NCBI GenBank assembly: GCA_032622095.1
Contig: CP136066.1
Location: 133,083,917-133,147,916, forward strand
DNA: 64,000 bases
Direction of reading: 5' to 3'
Source: Siphonodentalium dalli
Taxonomy: Eukaryota > Mollusca > Scaphopoda > Gadilida > Siphonodentaliidae
Shown here: positions 48,641 to 60,182 of the stretch, in pieces
Numbering within the stretch: the first letter of the stretch is position 1
How the letters are laid out: each line of letters begins with the position of its first letter
Program-made: the position numbers and the translations under genes
The notes under the pieces: model-generated
What the model was told of the DNA's origin: nothing
Database searches by the model: none
The model's input: the letters and a program-made list of their open reading frames with translations, nothing else

Positions 48641-49157
48641 AAATTACATTTTTGCATTTTGACCTTTTTTTTTTTTTTAGACACATCACAGCCTCATATT
48701 TCTTTACCTAGATTTTTCTTAGCACGTTCTTCATCTGTATGTATTTTGGTATTGTTTATTTAACCCTTTCCACTCTTGTTTTTATATAGAATTAATCCAA
48801 GACAGGATTACTCAAACATTTTTCATCTGATCGACACCAAATTTTGGTATATGAATTTTTGACACTTATATACAGATCAAGTTCAAATATGGGTTTGATC
48901 CAATATATTTTAACAGAGTTATGGCCCTTTATAATTCACACCTCTTTGCTATGCACTATGAATTTTTAAGAGAACATGATAACACTGAAGCCTGTATTAT
49001 TGAAGAAGCCAATTTATCACAGTGTGGACACCTGATACTCTGGCTGCTTGCAGACCAGTTTACCATCTGTCATTACATGACATGACATTAGTTAAACACC
49101 TATTCTACAAGAATAAATAGGAATAGTCCATTGTTCATTTCTTCAAGCCTGGACATA

Positions 49158-49584
49158 GTGTGTCTGACATTTGCAGAATGAGGTCCCCAGATGGTGAATT
49201 TAGTGTTGCTACCCCGTACAGCAGGCTAGCATCACCAAATACACCCTACAGGGACCTAATTCTGATTTGGCCTCATCTTCTGGGAAGTATCCTAAGTATC
49301 AAATTGAAATGTTGTTTTAGTTACTTTTTGACTTTTTCCTACCTGTTCAGTTTCAATGTCCTCCTAATTTGCAGAAGATAAAATGCACAATTGAGGTGTT
49401 TAATGGGTGTGCATCACCAATTTCAACTAGAACTTCAATCTGTTCCTATGTTTCTTTGGCCGTTGAGGCCTAATTCAACGGCCTAATCAGACTGAGAATG
49501 AATTCGGTGATGCTAGCCCGCCTTGCCGAATAGTGTCATTAAATTCACCTTTTGGGGACCTTATTCTGAAAATGTCAGACACAA
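49158..49584. mobile_element. MITE with ~80-bp inverted ends and TA flanks
   Basis: TGTGTCTGACATTT, then CAGAATGAGGTCCCC, GGTGAATTTA and GGCTAGCATCACC at the left is inverted at 49,500-49,584. TA occurs directly outside each end (49,156-49,157 and 49,585-49,586). A smaller perfect 9-bp hairpin, GGCCGTTGA/TCAACGGCC, lies near 49,460-49,485. It is non-coding; Tc1/mariner-type or another TA-inserting class. Confidence 0.7.
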
Positions 49585-49806
49585 TAAATTCATAACTCTT
49601 TTTAAAAAATACATTTTTTTTAGATTGAACACCTTTCTCAATTTAACCACCAAAAAAAAAAAAAATCATAATTTAATTTTTTTTTTTTTTTATATATTTT
49701 TTATTAAATTTTAATTAATATTTAATTCCTTGCTCATATTTAATTTTTTGTTTAAACTTAATAGAACAAAACAACTAACACCATTATAACAGCCGTTGGG
49801 TTGACC

Positions 49807-50867
49807 CAGGCCTCAGCTTGCAGGTTGAGAATAGGGAGAAGTGACTTCTCCCTCTGGCAGAAATAGGGAGAAGTGAGAGAAAAATAGGGAGAAGTGAGAG
49901 ACTGGAGAATAATTTCATCTGATAATTTATTTAATATGAGGTTAAACAAACGAAAAAAACATTATCATGGAAAAAAATTCAAATTTTTCATTTAAATGTA
50001 ATATAGATTGTTTGTTGCATTTGGTTTGCATATATATGCCACAATTAACGGCCTTGAGACTGTGAGTCTTGACATCGACTACCGAGTGTCTCTAAAATCA
50101 CTGAATCATTGGGAATAAAATTACGATTTTCCGGTTATGGATCACGTTTTATTTCGAACAAGGCAATACAACGATTAAAACTTTATTTGCACACTATAAA
50201 ATGGTGCTCTCGGATAATTTTGTCGTCAAATATATTCAGTAACATCAGGTAACATCGGATAATTTAAAGGGAGTACGGATTCAATAGAATTATTTGAGGT
50301 CCGTTCGATTAGCATTCTGTTATTGCGTAAAAACACGGAATACCACAAAGACGGAAACGGAACTAAAACAAACAAAATGTTTAAATCGGCAATATAATAA
50401 TAATTTGAGTCGGCGGTTTTAAAGCAGTCAGTCGGGACGAGCAGAAACCAACACTTTATTAAGTTTTTGCCAAAACAGAAGGCTTCTTTGTTTGATATAT
50501 TATAATCCTTGTCTGGACATTGAAGACCGCATTTACTTACTCAGCGCTGTTAAACAAAAGGAGTCGACCTTGTGTCAACATTTTGTCACTGTTTGACTCG
50601 CAGGCGATATATTCATAATTGATTTGTAACACTATAGCATGCATGGCTTATCGCTTGCTACAGCCGTAGGCTAATTTCGGTTTTTATCTTTTGAATAGGG
50701 AGATTTCGTTTCCCAATCGGGAGTATGCACTGGAGAAATGACACAAAATCGGGAGACTCCCGACGAAATCGGAAGGCGACTTCACTTCTCCCTGGCGCGA
50801 CACTAAGGCGACTTCGAGGCGTCGACGGCGACTATTTCGCCCTACTCGCCTGGTAAGCTGAGGCCTG
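49807..50867. mobile_element. Non-autonomous hAT element, 1,061 bp, with 8-bp target duplication
   Basis: The terminal inverted repeats start CAGGCCTCAGCTT at both ends. The 8-bp direct duplication GGTTGACC flanks the element exactly (49,799-49,806 and 50,868-50,875). CAG-type ends with an 8-bp duplication are diagnostic of hAT. The subterminal regions repeat AGGGAGAAGTGACTTCTCCC and GGCGACTATTTCGCCC on both strands, likely transposase-binding sites. There is no transposase frame. Insertion was into an older TTTACCCATACC-family repeat. Confidence 0.92.
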
Positions 50868-50935
50868 GGTTGACCACACCAAATTTGATTTAAATCAGTC
50901 TAAAATCAAGAACATGCAAACAGCAGACACTTTGA

Positions 50936-51596
50936 GCAGGGTTCCAGAGCAGACAGAATGTTTACTTTAATAACAGTATACTGGTATAGAAGTCACATTG
51001 TGCTGGCTAAGATGATTAATGAGATGGCAGTATTAACACAATATGCTTGGAGTGAAAGCTTTGATTGATGTCTTACTTATATCTGCCTGGTAGAGAGTTG
51101 TATATAAGGCCAAACAAAATAATACCTGTGTTTAGGGTTACATGGTCCAAAATAATTAGGGTAGGTAGGTAGGGAATATATATATATATATATTTTTATT
51201 CTGAATTCTATTGGGTCATTGACAATTCAATCTAGAAAGCTTCACAATTCAGATTAATTGAAAGGTTCAATACTAAATATTGTTATTCCTGAATTAGCCA
51301 GAGCACTAGACTAAAACTTCTAAATCTTTTTTATAGGAGAGGTTTGAAAATGGGTAAGATACCTTTCGAAGCCCTTGCCACTTAGCAAAAAAAATAAAAT
51401 CTGTGCCTACAGTCCAATAAAAAGTTTTGGATAGGCACCTTTTTCTAGGGTAGGTAGGGAAACCCTAAACATAGGTATTTATATTTTTTTTAACTAAATG
51501 ACCTGTGACTTATGATAACAAGCTAATTCCAAAGCCAAGTGTGAATCTGACAGTTAGGCCATTATTTATATACCCTTTCATGAGGGGAGCTCCCCT
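50936..51596. other. Non-coding sequence with short (TA)n tract
   Basis: (AT)n lies near 51,177-51,194. GGGTAGGTAGGTAGGG (51,159) is echoed by AGGGTAGGTAGGGAAACCC (51,447). No gene was recognised. Confidence 0.45.
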
Positions 51597-52130
51597 GGTG
51601 CAGCATTAAAGATCATGTAACGGTGCTTTCTCTTATAAATGCGAGCCTCCCATAGGGAGCCAGGGACATAACTTATCCATTCATTGTAATTCTTAAAACA
51701 TCTTCGTATCAAGAACCATCAGGCCTATTCAGCTTATTTTTGGTATGGGTGACTGGGATTCAGATTTGATTCAGAATAGGATCACTGGGTCAAATAGGGG
51801 CAGAGTCATGGACATAATTCTTTCCCTTAATAGTTATTATTAAAACATCGTCTCAAGAATCATTTGGTATAGTTAGCATATATTTGGTATGGAGAGTCCT
51901 TGGGTCACTGGTATTCATATTTGTTAAAATGGTGCCACCAGGTCAAATAGGGGTGCGACCCTATTTTAATTCTTAAAATGGCTCCTCCTCGAGACCCAAC
52001 AGGCCTATTTAGCTTATATGTAGTATGGACACTGGTATGGAGGGTCTTTTTGTTACTTGGGACTGGGTTACTGATTTTTAAAAATGGGTTCAACCAGTCA
52101 AGAAATGACATTTGGTGGATATGGCCTATG
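51597..52130 (+). repeat. Short dispersed repeat, then internal repeats of the CACCTGAG-type family
   Basis: GGTGCAGCATTAAAGATC with TTCTCTTATAAATGCGAG (51,597-51,650) recurs at 62,217-62,275. From 51,655 there are three eroded ~150-bp copies with GGGACATAAC, TATTTGGTATGG and GGTCAAATAGGGG, matching the body of the repeat at 48,087 without its head. Confidence 0.65.
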
Positions 52131-53046
52131 GAGAGTTGGGATCAATATCTGTTTGATAGCGGTCCACCATTAAAAAAAGGGGGGGGCATGTCAGGTTGGA
52201 ACTTTGCAACAGTTACGATAGCTTGAGGTATCACTTGTACAATTCCAACATGTGCAAAGGAATTTTACGAACTTGAGAGTGTGTTTGCCTCATTGGGAGT
52301 GTGTTCACTTCAGTTAGGTGGGAGCAGACTATGTAGGGTGGGGGTGATCAGGGCCATGCAGTTGAAACTTTAAAAGTGCTTAATGGAGACCGACTAGCTA
52401 CGTCCCTCTTTAGGACTACTTGTTTTAAAATGATTTTGACAAGTACTATTTCTTGTGGTCTTCCTAGTCCCAGTCTTCTCAGTCTTTACAGTCTGGTGAC
52501 CATCTCTACAGTCATTGACTGTCTTGTTATAACATTTTGGAGCTTCTTAAGACAAAGCTGATGCGATCATCTGCTGCCATTACCACTCACTTTGGGTCCC
52601 ATTTTATAGTGCAAACAATTTCGCAGGTTGACACTGATAAATAGTCACTGAGTGACTGACAAATTTAGCACTATTGTACCAAACTATATTCAACAAATCT
52701 AACATGAGACGACATGTTATTAATGGCTGCAAAGATGCCTATCATATGCGCTACTAATTAATTTTTAATATAAATAAATGGTCTGTTATATGCGCGATAA
52801 TGACTTCCAAAGTGAACGCTATCTTGATTTACTGAAATAACTCATCGCATATCGATGTAATCTATACATACACCACACGCAAAAACGATTCTGCATTTTA
52901 GTATCGGCTGGCTACGATTATGTAACGTAGTTGACCTAATAAACTTCGGCTCCGAATCTGTGTTTTTAATTTTCTCGCCCACTACTACGTCATCCGTAGT
53001 TTAGTTACCGAAATCTCTGAATATCGGTGGTGGTATTATTTATAAA
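52131..53046. other. Non-coding sequence, nothing recognised
   Basis: No gene, RNA or repeat family that I can support, apart from a G tract at 52,180. Confidence 0.45.
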
Positions 53047-53370
53047 TTTTTCGCATTATTTATTATGCGATCGGAATGGGACTTGGGTCATTTTAATCAC
53101 AACAGGAGGGCTTTCCCATTGCATTTGGTAGTTTCAAAACGAAATAAATCCTTTAAGCTCGTTAGTATGGATGGACCTCAGCACATATACCACTATCCAC
53201 CTTTCATTTGTCTAACCGTCCATCCGTCCATCAACAATTCTTTAAAGACCAACTGAAATATACAATTGATTTAGCTCCAAACCTATCTAAAATGTACGAT
53301 CAACTTTCGAGTAAAATAACAACATATTCTCCATAGGGTTTAATGTTAAATTTTGATTACAACGGTAGCA
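53047..53370 (+). repeat. TCGGAATGGGACTTGGGTC repeat, left copy
   Basis: TCGGAATGGGACTTGGGTCA with TTTTAATCACAA, and later TCTCCATAGGGTTTAATG, matches 61,088-61,250 in the same orientation. A CCGTCCATCCGTCC/CATCAACAATTC fragment of the CACCTGAG-type family interrupts it at ~53,215-53,270. Confidence 0.65.
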
Positions 53371-53387
53371 GTTGGTGGTGGTATTAT

Positions 53388-53970
53388 TATGCCCCCGACT
53401 TGAAGTCGGTGGGTATATAGTCGACGTCTCCGTCCGTACGGGCGTCCGTCCATACCAACATTTTGCATTATTGTTCAGCAACCGCTGGGCAGATTTAGCT
53501 GATATTTGGTATGGTGATAGAGCAGCATGGGGGAACAGCTACATGCATAGCGCGGGTTTCGTCCACCAATTTTCACCAGAGTTATGGGCTTTTTTGACTT
53601 AGAAAATTCAATTTATTCCGTCCGTACAAACATTTTGCATCATTGTTCAGCAACCGCTGGGCAGATTTAGCTGATATTTGGTATGGTGATAGAGCAGCAT
53701 GGGGGAACAGCTACATGCATAGTGCGGGTTTCGTCCACCCATTTTCACCAGAGTTATGGCCCTTTTTTGACTTAGAAAATTCAATTTATTCAGTCCGTAC
53801 AAACATTTTGCATCATTGTTCAGCAACCGCTGGGCAGATTTAGCTGATATTTGGTATGGTAATAGAGCAGCATGGGGGAACAGCTACATGCATAGCACGG
53901 GTTTCGTCCACCCATTTTCACCAGAGTTATGGCCCTTTTTTTACTTAGAAAATTCAATTTTTCTCTTGTT
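53388..53970 (+). repeat. ATGCCCCCGACTTGAAG hairpin-headed repeat with three 172-bp copies
   Basis: The head is a hairpin, ATGCCCCCGACTTGAAGTCGG with GTGGGTAT (53,389-53,416), and a TCCGTCCGTACGGGCGTCCG run. Three tandem copies are marked by CAGCAACCGCTGGGCAGATT at 53,476, 53,649 and 53,821 (spacings 173 and 172). Open frames within it are by-products of the repeat. The architecture is the same as the repeats at 36,969 and 48,087, with a different sequence. Confidence 0.85.
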
Positions 53971-54188
53971 TTTTTGGTTTCCAGATGATAGCGTGAGCTT
54001 TGGTGGTACAATTGCAAATCCCGTATTTTTGTGGATCAGTTATAGGAAAATACATGTCAAGTGCGAATTTGGGTATGATCTGATGATTTTTGCCAGAGTT
54101 ATGGCCCTTTTATCAACGTAGAAAATTTGAATTTTTGCTTGTTTTTGGGTTTCCTGATCGCTTGTTTTTGGGTTTCCGGAATTTCTAG
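53971..54188 (+). repeat. Diverged tail of the hairpin-headed repeat
   Basis: GAGTTATGGCCC and GTAGAAAATTTGAATTTTTG recur in eroded form, followed by a short duplication of TTGTTTTTGGGTTTCC (54,138 and 54,161). Confidence 0.45.
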
Positions 54189-54509
54189 TACGAACTTCTT
54201 TTGGAATGTAAAGACAATCAGCCACAAAGTAGACAAAAGAGAGACAAACCGAGAGCAATCATTGTTAAATTCGTGAACCGGTTTACGAAGTATGATGTGA
54301 TTGAGGCCAGGAGCTGCCTAAAAAAATCTGGCATTTCCATTGTTGAAGATGCCACAAAACTAAACCATGAACTACTGACCAAGGCCTACAAAGCTACATG
54401 TGTGCAAAACTCTTGGCTAACAAATGGCAAACTTTACTTAAAGCTATCAGCTGGAAAAATTGTTAAATTTCGCACTGAGGAAGAGCTGAACAAGATAATC
54501 GGTACTTGA
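54189..54509 (+). pseudogene. LINE ORF1-like C-terminal fragment
   Basis: After a stop at 54,186 the frame encodes KPRAIIVKFVNRFTKYDVI, an Ala-Arg-rich helix with LKKSGISIVEDATKLN, then WLTNGKLYLKL and a terminal KIIGT. This is the pattern of the RNA-binding C-terminal domain of L1-type ORF1 proteins (R-x-I-I-x-K-F, I-x-I-x-E-D, N-G-K-I/L). The N-terminal coiled coil or zinc-knuckle part is missing. It lies 1.95 kb upstream of, and on the same strand as, the L1/Tx1-type ORF2, so the two may once have belonged to one element. The gap is longer than usual and the link is inference. Confidence 0.65.
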
Positions 54510-56454
54510 TACGTTTAGATGTGTTCAGATGCTATTTATATGTAAATATGTTGTATTTTTCTAGCATGTGACATCTCAAAATTGTCACACTGAAAACCCC
54601 ATTCCTAACTCAACTTTCACTCTTATCATAAAACCCCACCCCTACTCTAACCATATATATCTAATGATACAAACACCCCTCCACTTCATACAACGATCCC
54701 AACCCCTGACACCCCAGTTGTGGAAAATTACCTCACCCTTCTTGAATATACCTTACCAAATACAAGCTTATTTTATAGCTTAATTGGAATCAGTCATGCA
54801 CATGACATTGTTTTCAGTATTATATTGAGACCATATCACTAGAATATTATATACTATGCTAATATATAGCATACAACTTTTATATAATATCAGAATTTAT
54901 CCCCAATTCATTCACGTAATTTCCAGTGTGATCTTAATACCCACAAATGTCGCACATGAATTAATATAATCCCTAATTCCCATTTATTATAATTGTGCCT
55001 GATACTATCTCTACCAAACATAATCGAAGCCTTATCTCATAGCTCGAATACTGCCATATAATATGGAATGAGTTAAATATTATATCTCATTACCTTATTA
55101 CAGTACATTGTAGTACACAATATCATCATAATATTATCTAAATTGAACCAAAAAATGACCACAATATTGTAACATATCCATACATGTAGAGACAAAACAA
55201 AAACATAGTGTGCATGTTATAGTTGTGTATAGTAAATACCTAAGCACCTTAAACAATGTTAAACGCTGTTGAACACTCGGCGATTCGACCTTTTCTTGTT
55301 TTGAATTCCTATCAACTAGTCAATGTCCAAATAACGACTATTTATATCCAGTTATTTTATTTTTAAAGAAAGACTTCTCGAAAATAATCCTTATTTCAGA
55401 AACAAATTAATAGATCCAAAAATCCGAGTCCAAATGACAAACTTTATTCCAAAACATGGTTCGACTGCGGCCGGGAACCTTCCGAATTAGCACAAAAAAC
55501 AAACACACCGAACAACTGGGCTTTGACATAACTACGGATGTCACACGAGCAAACTCACATAATCAATCGTGTATACTGAGTGCTAATTATTGATGGAATG
55601 TGTGCATTATCGATCGGTTTGCCCGGCCGAGTATCTATCTATAATTAGCCTCACCAAACAAGAAAAAACGTCCAGATTTAATAAATGTGCTACTGTTTTA
55701 TCAAGGAATGAGTTGGTGTCATTTCCACGTAGTAATGTACTGTACACATTCTTGTTATTTTTAATGTATAAAAATGAAACTATTCAGATATAACATGTGC
55801 ACTACGATTTTTCCTTGTCTTAATTATCTGTATCCACAAATCAGTCCCGAAGTCTACAGATATACAAAAAGCACGGTATACTGTCTACCTAGAGATGGAT
55901 GCGTTATGAATAGGCTATTTTAAAGATGCTGTTTCATAACTCCAAAAAATTCTAACTGAATACACACTTAATTGAGTTTCCTAATTCGACTAGTTTATTT
56001 CACTATACTATATATACTATACATATGCCTATAAAGCATGTCGTGTACCTCAGCCCATTAACTATCTATCCGATCTTCTCATAATAAAAGTTTCACTTTG
56101 GTTTTATTTCATCGTGTTGGAAAGTATAGTAATAAAGTAAGAAACAAATGCCAGTCGCAATGAACTAATAAATCTAGCTCGGGCTGTGGCAATCCAAATA
56201 ACATAACCTATAGTATATGTTGCCACCACTGGACGGTCGGTGTTGTCCATCCAAGCAGACAACGACCTTTAGCCGGTTGTATATGTCTCTGTTTTCTCCG
56301 TTTATGTACTCCACCTTTGTTATGTCTGTATCTCTTTTCTTTGTGCGAATGAATGTGACATCAAAATGTACCATAATATTATATATATATGTACCATGTG
56401 TGCCACTACATAACATGTGTCTGGTTCGACAGCTAGGGCGTCCGCATATCCATA
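54510..56454. other. AT-rich gap between ORF1-like fragment and ORF2
   Basis: About 1.9 kb with no recognised domain. Open frames are short and low-complexity, and no poly(A) or target duplication marks a clear LINE start. Confidence 0.45.
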
Positions 56455-57921
56455 ATGAGTAATATAAAAGTTTTTTCTCTGAACTGCCGTGGACTTAACC
56501 AAACCGATAAACGCCGAGATGTTTTCCATCACATCCGTAACCTTGGTGGATCTATATATTGTTTGCAAGATACACACTTCACTAATCACATGGAAAGGTG
56601 CATTGAAGCAGAATGGGGATGCAAAGCAATAATGGCATCATACTCTTCCCAGGCTAGAGGTGTTGCTATTCTATTTAGAAACAACTTTGAGTATAGTATT
56701 CACGAAACATATAAAGACTCTGGTGGAAATTTTATTATACTTGATATAACTATAGAAAATATACGTTTAAGTTTGGTGAATTTATATGGGCCCAATAATG
56801 ATAATCCAGCTTTTTACTCTAACCTAAAAAAATTAATTACCCAGATTGGAAACACGCAAATAATCATGTGTGGAGACTGGAATCTTGTTCAGAAACAAGA
56901 GCTAGACACTTATAACTACAAGCATATAAATAACCCCCATGCCATAAATGAAGTTGTTGACCTTGCCGGCAGCCTTGAACTAGTTGACGTGTGGAGACTA
57001 TTTAATAAACAGGAAAGACGTTACACGTGGAGAAGGAAATCCCCAGTTAAAATGGCGAGGCTAGATTATTTCTTAATCTCCGAGGACCTCCTTAATCTAA
57101 CTGGAGAAGGACCGGCAATTTTACCCGGGTACAAATCAGATCATTCTATTATTTCACTCTCATTAAACGTCAGTGACATCAAGACTGGTCCAGGGTTTTG
57201 GAAATTTAATAATTCTCTTCTGTACTGTAGAGAATATGTTGATTTAGTAAAATCGATCATAGCTGAAAATAAAATTAGATATTCTTACTCCACAAATGTA
57301 AATGAAAAGGAAAGTAAGAAAAAATGTTCCATTGGAAAACGACTTTTCCTCGACGCAGTGTTACTTGATATCAGAGGCGCCACCATACGCTTTTCCGCAA
57401 ATCGAAAACGTGAGCGAACAAAAATGGAGAAAAATCTGACAACAAAAAAAGCAAAAATTATTTCAGATCTTGAATCCAACATCTCTGATGAAAAACATAA
57501 AATAATGGAAGACTTGGAAAAAATAGAAGTCGTAATTGAAGCAATGCGAAAAGAAACAATCCGCGGAACCATGGTTAGATCTCGCGCTAAATGGATAGAG
57601 GAAGGCGAAAAACCAACAAAATATTTTCTAAATTTAGAAAAACGTAACTACATCTCCAAAACCCTGACCAGCCTGACAGTCGCGAATGATAATAAAATCA
57701 CGAAACAAAACGATATTATGAAAGAAACCCGAAATTTTTACCTTAATTTATACTCATATAGGTCAATGGACGATCGCGATCTAAACTCCCTTCTTAAAGA
57801 TGGAACATGTCCCAAATTAAGCCCTACGCAGGCCTCGAGTATTGAAGGACCCTTAACCTTACAAGAATTAACAGACGCACTTAAGAACACAAAAAATAAT
57901 AAAAGCCCAGTCCCCTTTTAA
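56455..57921 (+). pseudogene. L1/Tx1-type LINE ORF2, endonuclease and linker part
   Basis: The 488-codon open frame opens with ATG. An APE-type endonuclease occupies about residues 5-235: FSLNCRGLN (7-15), LQDTH (37-41), LVNLYGPN (107-114), CGDWN (139-143), ARLDYFLIS (201-209) and YKSDHS (226-231). The metal-binding Asn/Asp and the catalytic Asp/His pair are retained. A Lys/Glu-rich linker follows (about 300-380), then RAKWIEEGEKPTKYFLNLE (379-397 approx.), typical of the region before the reverse transcriptase. The frame ends at NNKSP, exactly where the family has the NKSPGxDG motif. About 20 codons appear deleted there and the frame shifts. As a family, this protein nicks chromosomal DNA and primes reverse transcription of the element's RNA. 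Confidence 0.9.
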
Positions 57922-58862
57922 TAGAGTCGCTCAATGAATCGTTTTCAGTGGGAGAACTATCAATCACACAAAAGCAAGGTATTATAACTTTGATTCCAAA
58001 AAAGGATAAAAATAGACAGATGCTAAAAAACTGGCATCCCATCTCCCTTTTGAATACTTCTTACAAACTAGCCTCGTCGTGCATAACGAACAGAATAAAA
58101 CGTGTGCTCCCATCTATAATCAATCCCGATCAAACTGGCTTTTTAGCTGGTAGGTATATAGGAGACAACACCCGACTAATATATGACGTAATTCACAGGA
58201 CAAAGCAAGAAAATAAATCTGGCCTACTACTCCTTATCGATTTTGAAAAAGCGTTTGACACTGTTTCCTGGTCATTTATAAGAAAATGTCTTGATCTTTT
58301 TAATTTTGGAGATGCCATAAAGAAATGGCTATCAATTTTGTACGATAATGCCAGCTCATCTATTCTGATTAATGGTCATATTTCTCAGAGCTTTATGTTA
58401 GGGAGAGGCTGCCGCCAGGGTGACCCAATTTCACCGTATATTTTCCTCCTCTGTGCAGAAGTCTTGGGTCTGATGATACGCCAAAACAATACAATTAAAG
58501 GGATTTTCCTCGGCGGTTCAGAGTACAAAATAACACAATATGCGGACGACACGACGCTCATACTTGATGGTTCTGAAAACAGTCTACGTGAATCGTACTT
58601 AACACTTGACGAATTTGCTCGGGTATCGGGTCTGCGCATAAACCCAGAAAAATGTCAAGCAGCATGGATAGGGATAGGGTCACCAAATAAAATACGACAT
58701 GTTCTTATAGAATTAAACCTGTCCACTGTAAATACTTTCAATTTTCTAGGTATACACTTCGACACTAATTTAACAAACATGAATATAAATTACAATTATA
58801 AACTCGAAGACATAGAAAAGACCACAAAAATTTGGAAACAGACTCCTGACCCCTTTAGGTAG
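57915..58862 (+). pseudogene. L1/Tx1-type LINE ORF2, reverse transcriptase part
   Basis: Continues ORF2 in a different frame after the small deletion near 57,915. It carries IITLIPKKDK, NWHPISLLNTSYKLAS, DQTGFLAGR, the motif A block LIDFEKAFDTVSW, the motif B block GRGCRQGDPISPYIF and the motif C block QYADDTTL. The catalytic Asp triad (one in A, two in YADD) is therefore intact. The end of the frame (TPDPFR, then stop at ~58,860) is out of register: LTPLGRITVVKSLILPK in the next frame is the true continuation, so a one-base indel lies near 58,845. An otherwise well-kept core with only indels argues for fairly recent death. Confidence 0.9.
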
Positions 58863-59154
58863 AATAACCGTTGTCAAATCCCTCATCTTACCAAAATTGA
58901 CACACTTATTTATAACTCTCCCAAGTCCAGGTACAACTTTTTTGAAAGCCCTAAATACCTGTTTATATAATTTCATTTGGAATTCCAAACGCGAGAGAAT
59001 AAAAAGAAAACATTTATGTGCCGATCATATGCACGGAGGTTTGAAGATGATTAATGTTGAAAACTTTGATAATGCCATGAAAATTACCTGGATACGACGC
59101 TTGATTTGCAAACATCAAAGTGGGCTGCATTGTGTAATACCACACCTTTCTTAA
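58843..59154 (+). pseudogene. L1/Tx1-type LINE ORF2, thumb/connection part
   Basis: Begins LTPLGRITVVKSLILPKL, then FIWNSKRERIKRKHLC and GGLKMINVENFDNAMKITW. This is the conserved block after the reverse transcriptase in L1/Tx1 and related LINEs (GR...K, F.W....R, GGL...D). The frame is lost again near 59,110-59,150, where KHQSGLHC-type sequence overlaps the start of the next frame (SKWAALCNTTP). Confidence 0.85.
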
Positions 59155-60182
59155 ACGACCAACTATTTCTCACGTACCATGCAAGTTATAATGTAAAGCA
59201 AACAAACAAGTTCGCAAATCCATTCTGGAGAGATGTTTTCAGTGCATGGTGTAAATTTATGCGATTAAATAATTCAAATACTACTATTATGGCCTCAACT
59301 ATCTGGAATAATCCGAACATAAAAATTGGAGGTTCATCAATCAACTTTAAATCGTGGAGAGATGCGGGAATATTTTTTATAAACGATTTATTCCAATCAG
59401 ATAATACATTCCATACCCCACACACATTATATGCAATGTTCAACACCCGCGTCGATTTCATAACAATCAGCAACATAAAACGTCAGATTATGTCATTGGC
59501 AAGTTCACTTAATCAACCATTAATCCGTATACCCTGCCCATACCTACCTAATAATCATACTGCGATACTCCGTGACAAAAAGGGCGGACAATTATTTTAC
59601 AAAGTTCTAGAAAGTGGGAAAATTATGCCAAATTCATGTCAAAAATGGGAATCCGAAATTTCCGAGAAGATAGAAAATTGGGAAGAATATTTGGGCATGA
59701 CCTTTAAAACGACAACCGATACGAAATTACAGTGGCTCCAATTCAGAATAAACACGCGAATTATCGGTACAAATAAATTTCTGAAGGTGGCTAACCTTCG
59801 AGTTGACGACTTCTGCAATCGATGTCAAAATGTACAGGAAACCATTTCTCTTATTTGTTGGTACTGTCCCCATGTACAAACCTTTATAAAGGAAATTGAA
59901 ATATGGACGGAAAACAACCAGTTTCCCATTGATCTAACAAAGAAGAATATTATTATCGGTATAGATCACGAATACAGAAAGTCAAAAAGTAACCTCTTCC
60001 TGCTAGCGATGAAACAATATATATACAGGACAAAATTCACGCCCACACAACTGTCGCTTCGCTCATTCCTTTGCGATCTTAAATTTAGGTATGAATGCGA
60101 GAGATACAACGCAAAATGTAACATGAATTATGACTTCGATAACCAGTGGATGACACTTCGAAATGCCTTAAAAATTAAATAA
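59120..60182 (+). pseudogene. L1/Tx1-type LINE ORF2, C-terminal part with Cys/His motif
   Basis: An open frame of about 350 codons to the TAA at 60,180. It contains FWRDVFSAWCKF, IGGSSINFKSWRDAGI and LQWLQFRINTRIIGTNKFL, and then CNRCQNVQETISLICWYCPH. The last matches the zf-RVT-like CxxC...H/W...CPH pattern found at the C-terminus of many LINE ORF2 proteins. A basic tail ends LRNALKIK. With the three preceding pieces the reading adds up to roughly 1,230 codons, the usual length for this group. Confidence 0.85.

Larger units (their letters stand above)
48790..50935 (+). repeat. Old copy of the TTTACCCATACC repeat, split by two insertions
   Basis: Pieces in order: 48,811-48,930 (ACTCAAACATTTTTCATCTG to GAGTTATGGCCC), ~49,610-49,806 (TAGATTGAACACC, CCTTGCTCATATTTAA) and 50,876-50,935 (ACACCAAATTTGATTTAAAT). 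They match consecutive parts of the copy at 61,357. The intervening DNA contains the MITE at 49,158 and the hAT element at 49,807. The head is missing. Confidence 0.75.

Noticed and set aside
53372-54121. Repeated open frames with NRWADLADIWYGDRAAWG
   Set aside because: They are translations of the 172-bp tandem copies of the hairpin-headed repeat.
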